Source of the DNA: Candidatus Rhodoluna planktonica
GTDB taxonomy: Bacteria > Actinomycetota > Actinomycetes > Actinomycetales > Microbacteriaceae
Length of the DNA: 64,000 nucleotides
Direction of reading: 5' to 3'
NCBI RefSeq assembly: GCF_001854225.1
Contig: NZ_CP015208.1
Span: 1,054,001-1,118,000, forward strand
The position numbers were made by a program, and so were the translations under genes. Below, piece by piece: positions 27,868 to 36,135 of this stretch (positions are counted from its first letter, which is position 1; every line of letters starts with the position of its first letter). Below the pieces are notes generated by a model, which saw only the letters and a program-made list of their open reading frames with translations, ran no database searches and was not told where the DNA came from.

Positions 27868-29049
27868 CTAAGAGAATACGATGTCGGCAACTCGAGCAGC
27901 TGCCTTGCCGTCTTCGAGAGAGTTAAATTTTTGCTGCCAAGCTCGGTATTTGACCGAATACTCGGCCGAGATTTCGTCGATTCGAGCAAGAGCAGCGACA
28001 ACCTCGGAATCGGTTTTCAAAATTGGACCGGGAGCAGTTGCTTCGAAGTCGAAGTAGAAACCGCGTTCGGCACGATAGCGCTCGAGGTCGGGAGCTAGGA
28101 AAAGAACCGGCTTTCCGGTGACCGTGAAGTCAAACATCACCGAGGAAAAATCAGTGATCAAAATGTCGGCGGCCAAATACAGTTCGGTAACATCCGGATA
28201 TTTAGTGACATCTATTGCCCCTCCTGCCACTTTAGTTTTGTGAGCAGCATGGGTATTGGTGTGTCCACGGTAAAGCATTTGAAACCCTGGCGGCAGTTCG
28301 ATGTCTTCATCCATGAAGGTAACCGATTCCCAATTACCGGTAGCACTTCGCTTGTAGTCACGCCAGGTAGGGGCGTAAAGCACTACTCGGGTGTTTGGGT
28401 TGTTGATACCCAAGCGCTGCCTGATTAGGGCTCGATCAAGAGCAGAGGCCGAACTTAGTCGATCATTACGTGGATAACCAGTTTCGATTATTCGCCCACG
28501 ATAGCCAAATGCACCCGGGAAAATTTCAGTGCAAAACGGATTCGGCGAAATCAGGTAGTCCCAATAGCTGGCCTCCCGATCCATGGTGTCTAGGTAACTT
28601 TTGGTGAGGTTGTTGTTCGGAATTTCCCGGCCGAGGCGCTTTAGCGGAGTGCCGTGCCAGGTTTGCAGGTAAACCTGGCCAGGTACCTTTCGGAAGTACC
28701 AGGGCCAGTTGGTGTTATTGACCAAGTACTTGCTAGTGGCTAGCGCCACCAACCACTCTTTAGAGGCAAAGCGCACACCTCGGGCACCCTCGGGCGCCTG
28801 AGTTTCTGGGCCAATTGTCCAGATGTATTCGAGGTCTGGGCGTCGACGGCGCAACTCGTTGTAGATATCGAGCGGATTATCGCCGATTACTTTTCCTTGA
28901 AACGATTCGAAGAAGACTGCTTCGCGCAACTGCTTGGTCTGCTGTGGTCGGTACTGCCACTTGCGCAAATAGCCCGCGGCCCGACGGCGCAATGCACCGG
29001 CAATTCGAGTTGGTGAATAGGTTTTGGCAAGTCGAACAAGTCGGTTCAT
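27868..29049 (-). CDS. CDP-glycerol glycerophosphotransferase (TagB/TagF-like)
   Basis: The 393-residue protein belongs to the CDP-glycerol:glycerophosphotransferase family, which polymerises or primes poly(glycerol- or ribitol-phosphate) chains. Seen: VYLQTWHGTPLKRLGREIP (the conserved WHGTPLK segment), SPNPFCTEIFPGAFGY, TGYPRNDRL, VLYAPTWRDYK and ILITDFSSVMFDF near the end, all typical of this family. It lacks the N-terminal membrane region of long TagF proteins, so it is the short form, closer in size to TagB. Its ATG overlaps the stop of the upstream GT2 gene by 4 bp. The actual polyol cannot be read from sequence. Confidence 0.93.
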   Translation of the reverse strand: MNRLVRLAKTYSPTRIAGALRRRAAGYLRKWQYRPQQTKQLREAVFFESFQGKVIGDNPLDIYNELRRRRPDLEYIWTIGPETQAPEGARGVRFASKEWLVALATSKYLVNNTNWPWYFRKVPGQVYLQTWHGTPLKRLGREIPNNNLTKSYLDTMDREASYWDYLISPNPFCTEIFPGAFGYRGRIIETGYPRNDRLSSASALDRALIRQRLGINNPNTRVVLYAPTWRDYKRSATGNWESVTFMDEDIELPPGFQMLYRGHTNTHAAHKTKVAGGAIDVTKYPDVTELYLAADILITDFSSVMFDFTVTGKPVLFLAPDLERYRAERGFYFDFEATAPGPILKTDSEVVAALARIDEISAEYSVKYRAWQQKFNSLEDGKAAARVADIVFS

Positions 29050-30062
29050 TTGAGTTGATCTTTCGACATTCGAGACCGATCGACAGTTTTTGCAGCGCCT
29101 CTAACGAAACCCAACCAAAAACCAAAACCCCAGGCTAGGTGCATAATCGGCAACACTCGAAGCAAGGCCAACCGACCGGCAACCGACAACCCGGATGCGG
29201 TGGTCGCCAGCGCCGCAACGGCTGACAAATAGCCGGCCAGCGGCAGAATGCCAAGATTATTGCCGAGCAGCAACTGGACTAGACCAGCCGCTATGACTGC
29301 CACCAGTAGAGGCGGCAAAAAATAGCGTTTGGACGCAGTCGCGGTGTTTCGCCGGGTCAAATCCCCGCGCCACACTCCGGTTGAAAAAAACTGCTTAGCC
29401 AGCGTTTGAGCTTTGGCGCGCGGCCAATAGGTGACCGAAAGTTCTGGCGAGAACCATACCAATCCGGAAGTTGCTTTGATCCGCTGGGCCAGATCCCAGT
29501 CCTCACCGCGAATGATGGTTTCGTCATAACCGCCAACGCGCTCAAGTGCGCTTTTTCGAAAAATACCTAGGTAAGCGCTCTCTGCTTCACCGGCCTGACC
29601 GCCGACGTGATAGCTGGCACCGCCAATACCGAATCGACTGGTGTAGGCCCAGGCAACCGCCTGTTGAAAAGCCGTTTTACCCTTGGCCGCCATAATGCCG
29701 CCAACTAAATCTGCGTTCTGCTGCTGCAAAATGCGGATGCCATTTTCGAGGTAACCCGGGGCCGGCTCGCTGTGGGCATCGATGCGAACAACAAAGTCAT
29801 GCTTCGCTTTAGCAATCGCAGCGTTGAGGCCTACCGTGGTCAAGCCCTTAGGGTTCGGCATTAAAACAATTCGCGAATCTTGCGCAGCAAGCTGTTGAGC
29901 AATTCTGTCGGTGTTGTCTTTCGATGGCCCAAGCGCCAAGATCAACTCGAGGTTGCCTGAGTATTCCTGACGCAGGATGCTGTCCACCGCATCGGCTAAA
30001 TGAGCTTCTTCATTCAACACCGGCATGATCACCGAGACAGCGGGATGCTTTTTGGCAGCCAT
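29046..30062 (-). CDS. Membrane-anchored glycosyltransferase family 2 (ExoA-like)
   Basis: The 338-residue protein has a GT2 domain (SVIMPVLNEEAHLADAVDSIL, ALGPSKDNT, VRIDAHSEPAPGYL with a DXH-type motif, and IIRGEDWDLAQRI) followed by three to four membrane helices from about residue 240 to 320 and a basic tail. ExoA-type enzymes add an early sugar to a lipid-linked repeat, and an equivalent step in wall polymer assembly is inferred. Its ATG shares one base with the ATPase stop, so translation is coupled. Confidence 0.87.
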   Translation of the reverse strand: MAAKKHPAVSVIMPVLNEEAHLADAVDSILRQEYSGNLELILALGPSKDNTDRIAQQLAAQDSRIVLMPNPKGLTTVGLNAAIAKAKHDFVVRIDAHSEPAPGYLENGIRILQQQNADLVGGIMAAKGKTAFQQAVAWAYTSRFGIGGASYHVGGQAGEAESAYLGIFRKSALERVGGYDETIIRGEDWDLAQRIKATSGLVWFSPELSVTYWPRAKAQTLAKQFFSTGVWRGDLTRRNTATASKRYFLPPLLVAVIAAGLVQLLLGNNLGILPLAGYLSAVAALATTASGLSVAGRLALLRVLPIMHLAWGFGFWLGFVRGAAKTVDRSRMSKDQLK

Positions 30063-30856
30063 CAGTCGATCGTGTCCGAACCAACAAATTCGTTGTAAGC
30101 GTCTACCACCGCTTTGGGTTTGCCATCCATTTTCAGCTCACCCTTTTCAATCCAGATGACTCGGGTGCAAGTATCAAGGATTGATTTCATGCTGTGGCTT
30201 ACCAAGAAAACTGTTCCGGCGTTGTCACGCATTTCACGCATGCGTGCTTCGGAACGATTTCTAAATTCTTGATCTCCGACGGCAAGTGCCTCGTCAATGA
30301 TCAAAATGTCATGATCGCGGGATGCTGCAATAGCAAAACGAAGACGCGCTGACATTCCAGAAGAATAGGTGCGCATCGGCAGATCAATGAACTCTTCCAG
30401 GCCAGCAAATTTTGTAATTTCTTCAGCACTAGCAGCAATGTCTTTGCGGTTGAAGCCCATGGCCAAACCACCGAGCATGATGTTTTTTTCGCCACTCAGA
30501 TTTGGCATCAAGACCGCGCCAACACCCAACAGGGTTGGACGAGCCGATGAGTAGACCGCACCCTGGGTGACCGGAGTCAAACCGGCGATTGCCCGCATTA
30601 GTGATGATTTGCCAGAACCGTTGGTGCCGATAATGCCAACCGATTCGCCCTCAAAAATCGTGAAGCTCACACCTTTTACGGCGTGCACCTCACGCAGGTT
30701 CATCTTCTTCGAGAAGAGACCACCGCCGGCTGAACCGCGGGTCGCTCGACGGCCCGAGGCAAAAACTTTGTAGGTGATGTGCACATCATCAACCACCACG
30801 ACTGGTTTTTGCTTCGGTGCCGGCTTTGGGCGCGTTTGCTTAGTCTTCGCGGCCAT
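30062..30856 (-). CDS. Polysaccharide/teichoic acid ABC exporter ATPase (TagH/Wzt-like)
   Basis: The 264-residue ABC ATPase has Walker A GTNGSGKSS, a YSSGMSARL signature, Walker B ILIIDEALAVGD and H-loop VSHSM. It lacks the C-terminal substrate-binding domain of long Wzt proteins. The N-terminus carries about 15 extra Lys/Pro residues and an insert of glycine- and arginine-rich sequence (GRRATRGSAGGG). This pattern is typical of the polysaccharide/polyol phosphate exporter family (TagH, RfbE). It pairs with the permease just upstream, whose 3' end it overlaps by 17 bp. Confidence 0.93.
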   Translation of the reverse strand: MAAKTKQTRPKPAPKQKPVVVVDDVHITYKVFASGRRATRGSAGGGLFSKKMNLREVHAVKGVSFTIFEGESVGIIGTNGSGKSSLMRAIAGLTPVTQGAVYSSARPTLLGVGAVLMPNLSGEKNIMLGGLAMGFNRKDIAASAEEITKFAGLEEFIDLPMRTYSSGMSARLRFAIAASRDHDILIIDEALAVGDQEFRNRSEARMREMRDNAGTVFLVSHSMKSILDTCTRVIWIEKGELKMDGKPKAVVDAYNEFVGSDTID

Positions 30857-31688
30857 AGCGTTCCTCAGCTTTCCAGAAGAAAATTACGCCCAGAATCAAA
30901 AGACCAAAGGCCCAGGCTGTGCAGGCCAACCACAAAAATGCCGACATCTGATAGCCCTCAACCAGGGCGCCGCGCGCCAATTCAATGAAGTCGTAGAACG
31001 GATTGAACTGCATTATCTGCAGCACTACGGGATAATTTCCCAGCACTTTTTCGAGACTGTAGAAAATTCCTGAGGTGTAAAAAATCACGCGAGTAACAAA
31101 CGGAATCACCTTGCTCAAATCACGGATTTGAACCGTCAACCGAGCTGCAATAAGAGCCAATCCGGTAGCAAAGAGCGTCATCAAAATCAGGATCGGAATC
31201 AGGGCGAGCCAGGCTAATGTGACATCTTGCTGAAAAACCAAAAGGGTTACTAGCAGCAAACCGATTTGAGGCAAAAGGTTGAAAAACTGGCGCAGCACAG
31301 CTGAAAACGGCAGCAACATTCGAGGAAAAGAAAGTGACCGAACCAAACCCACGTTGCCCGTTACCGCGCTCGCTCCCGACTGAAATGAACCGGCAAAGAA
31401 AGAGAACAGGAAAACCCCGGTAAACAAAAATGGGATGAAGTTGTCGGGACGACTGCTGCCCAAGATAACGCCAAAAATCAAACCGTAGACCATCGCCTGG
31501 ATGGTTGGTAGCAACACCACCCACCAACGACCGAGACGGTTTCTAGCATTTGCTGCCTGATTGGCGTAAAGCGAAAGAGTGAAGGCAAAGTCTCGGCGTT
31601 GCCAAGCTTGAGACAAATAGTCGAACAAAGCCGGCCGTGCACCAACACGTTTTAGACCGTGCTGCCGCGCGTAATCTGCGAGGCTCAT
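30840..31688 (-). CDS. Polysaccharide/teichoic acid ABC exporter permease (TagG-like)
   Basis: The 282-residue ABC-2 type permease has about six membrane helices (for example WWVVLLPTIQAMVYGLIFG and the later FLWLACTAWAFGLLILGVIFF). Together with the next gene it forms a half-transporter pair that exports undecaprenyl-linked wall polymers such as teichoic acid or O-antigen. AGGAGAG upstream of the ATG is a good ribosome-binding site, and this gene opens the tight five-gene operon of 31688-26753. Confidence 0.92.
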   Translation of the reverse strand: MSLADYARQHGLKRVGARPALFDYLSQAWQRRDFAFTLSLYANQAANARNRLGRWWVVLLPTIQAMVYGLIFGVILGSSRPDNFIPFLFTGVFLFSFFAGSFQSGASAVTGNVGLVRSLSFPRMLLPFSAVLRQFFNLLPQIGLLLVTLLVFQQDVTLAWLALIPILILMTLFATGLALIAARLTVQIRDLSKVIPFVTRVIFYTSGIFYSLEKVLGNYPVVLQIMQFNPFYDFIELARGALVEGYQMSAFLWLACTAWAFGLLILGVIFFWKAEERYGRED

Positions 31689-31727
31689 TGCTCTCCTAAC
31701 TTGCTGTTCTTGAAGTCTAGTCAGCCA

Positions 31728-33026
31728 CTAGCCGGCTGAGGGGCTAGGGCTTGATTCGAGGATAAAAGCATCCTGAATCATTTTTCGAATGCCGGGGAAA
31801 TCTGGGTTGACAACGTCAATGGTTGGGGGCACCAACTCAATCTTGGTGATTCCCAAAGTTCGGGCTTGGGTAGCAAGCTCAACGTATCGCGAAAGCATTG
31901 GCGAAGGAATGTCGGTTTTCACCAGTTTCTCTCCGGCTGATGCGATCTGCTGGAAACGGGTGAGCACATTTACCGGCTCCACCTGATTCAAAATAGCCTC
32001 TTCAACCTCGCGTTGACGACGCATGCGGTCGTAATCGCTGGTGGTGTGCCGAGACCGGGCGTACCAGAGCGCTGTGTAGCCATCCATGTGCTGCTTGCCA
32101 ACTTCAATCCAGCCCTTGACATCAGACAGGTCTTCATTCTGACCACCAATCGGCAGTCGTTCTTTGACATCGATTGTTACGCCGCCAAGCGCATCCACCA
32201 GTGAAGTGAAGGCAGCCATGTCGACCATTGCATAAGACTGAATCTCAAGACCGGTAACCCACTCAACCGCATCGCGAGTGGCTTCAAGTCCAGGGGTTGA
32301 GCCTTTGGCAATTGCATCTGGATAAAGCTCGGCGTGGTTGTCTTCGACATCCTTGTAAATTGCATTGATCAAACAGTCGATGCCGCAGGACCAGCCATCG
32401 GGATAGACCGCTAACATCGGCGAGCCATCCGAAAAACTAACCCGCTGTAAGTTGCGAGGGATGCCGATGTTCACCGCGTGTCCGGTTACCGCGTCGATGC
32501 TAACCACCGAGAGAGAATCTGGACGAATACCAAAACGGTCTTTGCCTGAGTCGGCACCAACCAACATTATGTTGTAACGACCGTTGACCGGTGATGTAAA
32601 ACCACCCTGGTTGAAAATGGTGCCAACAAAATTTGCCTGAACTCCAGCCAAATTTGCGGCGTAACTAATTCCAGAGATACCCAAGACTCCGGCCAGGACA
32701 AATGCAGCCAAGGTAATTAGGCGCTGTTTTGGATAAAGCCGGCCAAGTTTTGCCAAGCGCAGCGAATCGAGTGTGACGACGGCAAATATTGCCGCGTAGA
32801 CAAAAAGGACCAGGGAAAGAATCCAAAGCAGTGCCGGCACAGTCGCCAACCACAGCACCCAACTGCGATTGATTAGCCCCAAAACGACCAGTATCAAGAC
32901 AATTGCCCAAAGGCTCAATGTGGCGGTCAAGCCGATGCGCGCCAGCCGTTTGTTGCCAGCAACCAATTGAACTGAGCCAGGAATGACCAAATTGAGTACG
33001 ACCAACCACCATGCGCGGCGATGCAT
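31728..33026 (-). CDS. LCP-family (LytR-CpsA-Psr) wall polymer ligase
   Basis: The 432-residue protein has about four N-terminal membrane helices (residues 6-135), then an extracellular LytR_cpsA_psr domain: MLVGADSGKDRFGIRPDSLSVV with the conserved Asp/Arg, NIGIPRNLQRV and WYARSRHTTSDYDRMRRQREV. LCP proteins transfer polymers from lipid carriers to peptidoglycan. The C-terminus ends in a short Ser/Pro tail. The gene lies just upstream of the ABC exporter operon in the same direction (39 bp gap), consistent with attaching the exported polymer. A stem-loop separates it from purE. Confidence 0.94.
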   Translation of the reverse strand: MHRRAWWLVVLNLVIPGSVQLVAGNKRLARIGLTATLSLWAIVLILVVLGLINRSWVLWLATVPALLWILSLVLFVYAAIFAVVTLDSLRLAKLGRLYPKQRLITLAAFVLAGVLGISGISYAANLAGVQANFVGTIFNQGGFTSPVNGRYNIMLVGADSGKDRFGIRPDSLSVVSIDAVTGHAVNIGIPRNLQRVSFSDGSPMLAVYPDGWSCGIDCLINAIYKDVEDNHAELYPDAIAKGSTPGLEATRDAVEWVTGLEIQSYAMVDMAAFTSLVDALGGVTIDVKERLPIGGQNEDLSDVKGWIEVGKQHMDGYTALWYARSRHTTSDYDRMRRQREVEEAILNQVEPVNVLTRFQQIASAGEKLVKTDIPSPMLSRYVELATQARTLGITKIELVPPTIDVVNPDFPGIRKMIQDAFILESSPSPSAG

Positions 33027-33060
33027 TTGTTCGGCACTTGCGCGATCGGTAGCACGAAAT

Positions 33061-33094
33061 GGCCCGGTAGCGCGAACAGCTGCTTGACCGGGCC
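33061..33094. terminator. Stem-loop between purE and the LCP gene
   Basis: Perfect 8-bp arms GGCCCGGT/ACCGGGCC enclose an 18-nt loop. The position after the purE stop fits a terminator or attenuator, but a T-run is lacking. Confidence 0.4.
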
Positions 33095-33109
33095 TAATAG
33101 AACCGCGGT

Positions 33110-33604
33110 TTAAATTTGTGATTTCAGTTTCTCGTTCTTGCTGGCAACTTGATCTTTCAAGTCTTGTGAATAACCTTCAAGTGCGGCAGCGAGTTTTGCA
33201 TCAAAAGCACCCAAGATTCGCGCTGCCAAAATGGCTGCATTTTTTGCGCCACCGATTGAAACAGTGGCAACTGGGATACCGGCAGGCATCTGCACAATGG
33301 AAAGCAGCGAATCCATACCGTCGAGCTTTGATAACGGCACCGGAACACCAACCACCGGCAAAGTAGTTACCGAGGCGAGCATGCCTGGAAGGTGAGCCGC
33401 ACCGCCAGCGCCGGCAATGATTACCTTGATGCCGCGCCCGGCAGCAGCCTTGCCCCACTCAATCATTCGCTCTGGGGTTCGGTGTGCTGAAAGCACCTCG
33501 ACCTCAAATTCAATGCCGAATTCTTTGAGAAAGTTAGCTGCCTCACTCATGACTACCCAGTCAGAATCAGAGCCCATGACTACTGCAACAACTGGGTTCG
33601 ACAT
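33110..33604 (-). CDS. purE: N5-carboxyaminoimidazole ribonucleotide mutase
   Basis: PurE converts N5-CAIR to CAIR in purine synthesis. The 164-residue protein shows [19 protein letters not shown] (nucleotide loop), [32 protein letters not shown] and [30 protein letters not shown], all conserved. AGGAGC precedes the ATG. It lies after purK in the same direction, as in mycobacteria, so the two steps (ATP-dependent carboxylation and mutase) are made together. Confidence 0.97.
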   Translation of the reverse strand: MSNPVVAVVMGSDSDWVVMSEAANFLKEFGIEFEVEVLSAHRTPERMIEWGKAAAGRGIKVIIAGAGGAAHLPGMLASVTTLPVVGVPVPLSKLDGMDSLLSIVQMPAGIPVATVSIGGAKNAAILAARILGAFDAKLAAALEGYSQDLKDQVASKNEKLKSQI

Positions 33605-33652
33605 GGATGCTCCTAAATTCGGCGACCCGAAAATTTTATCGAAAGCGGTGAG

Positions 33653-34789
33653 TTATCCCTGTAGCAAAACAGTGGCGGCACCCTCGGCGATTTTCAGGGC
33701 TTCAACTTCGCTTTGGTGAGTGACTGTTACGTGGCCCATCTTTCGACCGGCACGCGGACTCTTGCCGTAGGTGTGCACCTTAGCCTGCGGAAATTGGGCA
33801 AGCGCCCTCGGATACGCCGAGACAAAATCATTTTGATCGTCGGTGCCGAGCAAATTCACCATCACGGCATGTGCCGCAGTGGCCTTGGTTTCACCCAGCG
33901 GTAAATCTAGAACAGCTCTCAGGTGCTGTTCGAACTGACTGGTAACCGAGCCTTCAATGCTGAAATGTCCAGAATTATGCGGGCGCATGGCTAACTCGTT
34001 GATGACCACGCCACCATCTCGAGTTTGAAAAAGCTCGACCGCCAAAACGCCAGTCACTCCCAAACCCTCAGAAACAGTTTGGGCGATTTTTGTCGTGGCC
34101 TCGATTAGGGCCGCATCCGCATTTGGTGCAGGTGACTTCACCACCGAGCAGACACCATTAGCCTGGATGGTTTCGACCAGTGGCCAAGCAGCGAATTCTC
34201 CGGAGGGAGTTCTGGCGCTGAGCTGGGCGAGCTCACGAACAAAATCAACTTTTTCTTCAGCCAGCAGGCTGCCGCCAAATTTGTCTAGCTGGGCAAACCA
34301 GTCGTTGGCTTCGGCAGCTTCGCGAACCACACGCACGCCTTTGCCGTCGTAGCCACCGATAGGAGTCTTGAGGATTGCGACACCGTTATTTTGATTGATG
34401 AAATCGGCCAGTTGGGATGCGGTCTTAATCTCTGCCCAAACCGGCATCGGCAGGCCTAGTTGCTGCAGACGCTGCCGCATGTGCAATTTGTTTTGAGCAA
34501 ACTTTAGAGCCCGGCTAGGTGGTTGAACTGATTTGCCCTGCTGCTCAAGAGCTTCTAGAACTGCAATTGGAACATGCTCGTGATCGAAGGTTATGACATC
34601 CACGGTTTCGGCAAATTTTTGAAGTTGCTCGAGCTGGCTGTAATCACCAACAACTGTGGCGGCTAAGGCAGCTGAAGAATTTTCATTTTCGGCAAAGACT
34701 TTCAACTGCAACCCCAGATTAATTGCAGGAACCGTCATCATTCGGGCCAACTGGCCTGCGCCGATTACCCCAACTCGAAGGTTTGTCAT
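33653..34789 (-). CDS. purK: N5-carboxyaminoimidazole ribonucleotide synthetase
   Basis: This 378-residue ATP-grasp enzyme converts AIR, bicarbonate and ATP to N5-CAIR, the substrate of PurE. Features: N-terminal GVIGAGQLARMM (residues 6-17), TFDHEHVP, KTPIGGYDGKGVRVV phosphate loop and NELAMRPHNSGHFSIEGSVTSQFEQHLRA metal-binding part near 270. GAAAGG about 7 nt before the ATG is the ribosome-binding site. The gap to the PH-domain gene upstream is 21 bp, so birA, the PH gene, purK and purE may be a single message. Confidence 0.97.
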   Translation of the reverse strand: MTNLRVGVIGAGQLARMMTVPAINLGLQLKVFAENENSSAALAATVVGDYSQLEQLQKFAETVDVITFDHEHVPIAVLEALEQQGKSVQPPSRALKFAQNKLHMRQRLQQLGLPMPVWAEIKTASQLADFINQNNGVAILKTPIGGYDGKGVRVVREAAEANDWFAQLDKFGGSLLAEEKVDFVRELAQLSARTPSGEFAAWPLVETIQANGVCSVVKSPAPNADAALIEATTKIAQTVSEGLGVTGVLAVELFQTRDGGVVINELAMRPHNSGHFSIEGSVTSQFEQHLRAVLDLPLGETKATAAHAVMVNLLGTDDQNDFVSAYPRALAQFPQAKVHTYGKSPRAGRKMGHVTVTHQSEVEALKIAEGAATVLLQG

Positions 34790-34810
34790 GATTTGCCTTT
34801 CGCTGAAGTA

Positions 34811-35236
34811 CTAAATATTTTTTGCCAGGTAGTCAATGTCTGCCACGAGTGCTTTCAGTTTGCCAAAACCCTCTGCGGTAATGGTTTCACCATTTTTTAG
34901 ACCGATCAGCAAACTGCCTTTACTGGTGGTAACCGTGGCTACCTCTAAAAACGATGCCTGTTTAGTTTTGGTGCCAAACCAACCGCGACGAATAACGACC
35001 CGTTGATTGGTTAGTTCAATCCAGCTGGTCAACCAGGTAACTACCGGAAGCAGCCAGAATATCAAGACCAGGCCGCCGGCAATGCCCCAGAGCAAATTGA
35101 TTTGCCAAGTTTCAGTAAGGCGATCAATTGAAATACCGATGGCAGCCGAGGCCGCAAACAACACGATGAAAGGCAGCAGCAGGCGGCTTACTTTCGGGTA
35201 TTGGCGCAGCAGCACCTCTTCGGCAACAAAACTCAT
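34811..35236 (-). CDS. PH-domain (bPH2-like) membrane protein
   Basis: The 141-residue protein has two membrane helices (about 18-38 and 48-68) followed by a small bacterial PH-like domain (ELTNQRVVIRRGWFGTKTKQASFLEVATVTTSKGSLLIGL). The layout is that of Rv3278c-type proteins found beside birA in Actinobacteria, whose role is unknown. It starts 4 bp downstream of birA. Confidence 0.8.
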   Translation of the reverse strand: MSFVAEEVLLRQYPKVSRLLLPFIVLFAASAAIGISIDRLTETWQINLLWGIAGGLVLIFWLLPVVTWLTSWIELTNQRVVIRRGWFGTKTKQASFLEVATVTTSKGSLLIGLKNGETITAEGFGKLKALVADIDYLAKNI

Positions 35237-35240
35237 CTGT

Positions 35241-36011
35241 CTAATTGTGCCTCAAGTGGACAACATCGCCCGCGGCGACCGGCATGATTTGACTTGACTC
35301 ATCCGGCAGCAAAATCAACCGTCCGGTGTCGTCGATTCCCAGCGAGTCACCAAAAACTTCTTTATCGCCGGGCAAAACAACCTTGACTCTCCTACCGACC
35401 GAACTGCAATTTTGCAGCAGCTCAAAGCGCAGTCTTGACTGATTGGCATCGCCGGCGGCGACGTCAAAAGCGTTATAAAGTCGCTGTAGTTCGCCCAAGT
35501 ATGCGGCCAGCACATCATCTCGGCTAGCGGATACGCCCTGAAGTCTCAGCGAAGTAGCCGTTGGTACCGGCAACTCGGCCTCAGTTTGTTGCAGATTTAG
35601 GCCCGCCCCAATCACAACTCCAGACAAATCAGGAATTAATTCGCTGAGGATTCCGGAAATCTTTTTTTCGCCAACCAGAACATCATTGGGCCATTTCACC
35701 GTGGCCTGCTGCTCGGTAAGAAAAGAATTAACCGTGCGACTCATTGCCAGCCCGGCAAGCAGTGGCAGCCATGAAAAACGCTGGGGTGAAGTATTGGCCG
35801 GTTTTAGTAAAACTGAAACGAAGAGGGATGATCCGGCGGGCGCTTGCCAACTTCGGCCCGATCGACCTCGACCGGCGCTTTGGTAATCGGCGGTTAGGAC
35901 GCTGAAATCACCGAGCTCTTGAGCGTTGGCAATCAGATCAGTATTGGTTGAACCGGTTTCGGCTACCCACTGAAAGCTGCCCGCCACTGTCGAGCTCTTT
36001 GGAAATTCCAT
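35241..36011 (-). CDS. birA: Biotin-[acetyl-CoA-carboxylase] ligase
   Basis: BirA attaches biotin to the BCCP lysine of acyl-CoA carboxylase (AccA3, encoded 7 kb away). The 256-residue protein holds only the ligase: SAGRGRSGRSWQAPAGSSLFVSVLL biotin-binding loop, TVKWPNDVLVGEKKISGILSE with the conserved KWPND, and a small C-terminal SH3-like part. There is no N-terminal helix-turn-helix, so it is not a repressor. TAGGTT seven nt before ATG 36011 suggests a leaderless message. The divergent accD gene begins 124 bp away. Confidence 0.94.
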   Translation of the reverse strand: MEFPKSSTVAGSFQWVAETGSTNTDLIANAQELGDFSVLTADYQSAGRGRSGRSWQAPAGSSLFVSVLLKPANTSPQRFSWLPLLAGLAMSRTVNSFLTEQQATVKWPNDVLVGEKKISGILSELIPDLSGVVIGAGLNLQQTEAELPVPTATSLRLQGVSASRDDVLAAYLGELQRLYNAFDVAAGDANQSRLRFELLQNCSSVGRRVKVVLPGDKEVFGDSLGIDDTGRLILLPDESSQIMPVAAGDVVHLRHN

Positions 36012-36018
36012 AGCTTCA

Positions 36019-36024
36019 AACCTA
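36019..36024 (-). promoter_or_regulatory. -10 box TAGGTT of leaderless birA
   Basis: TAGGTT (minus strand) ends 7 nt before the birA ATG; no Shine-Dalgarno site is seen. Overlapping TATAGG is an alternative. Confidence 0.5.
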
Positions 36025-36122
36025 TAGGCGGGGTAGGAAAATTTTCGGATTAGTAGGTTTCATCCATCATTTTTTGTAATTCGCAGTAGTAAACCTTCAA
36101 ACAATCGACTGCTTAGCGTCGG

Positions 36123-36128
36123 TAGAGT
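36123..36128 (+). promoter_or_regulatory. -10 box TAGAGT of leaderless accD
   Basis: TAGAGT ends 7 nt before ATG 36136. The same hexamer precedes the accA3 start. Confidence 0.62.
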
Positions 36129-36135
36129 GAAGTCC

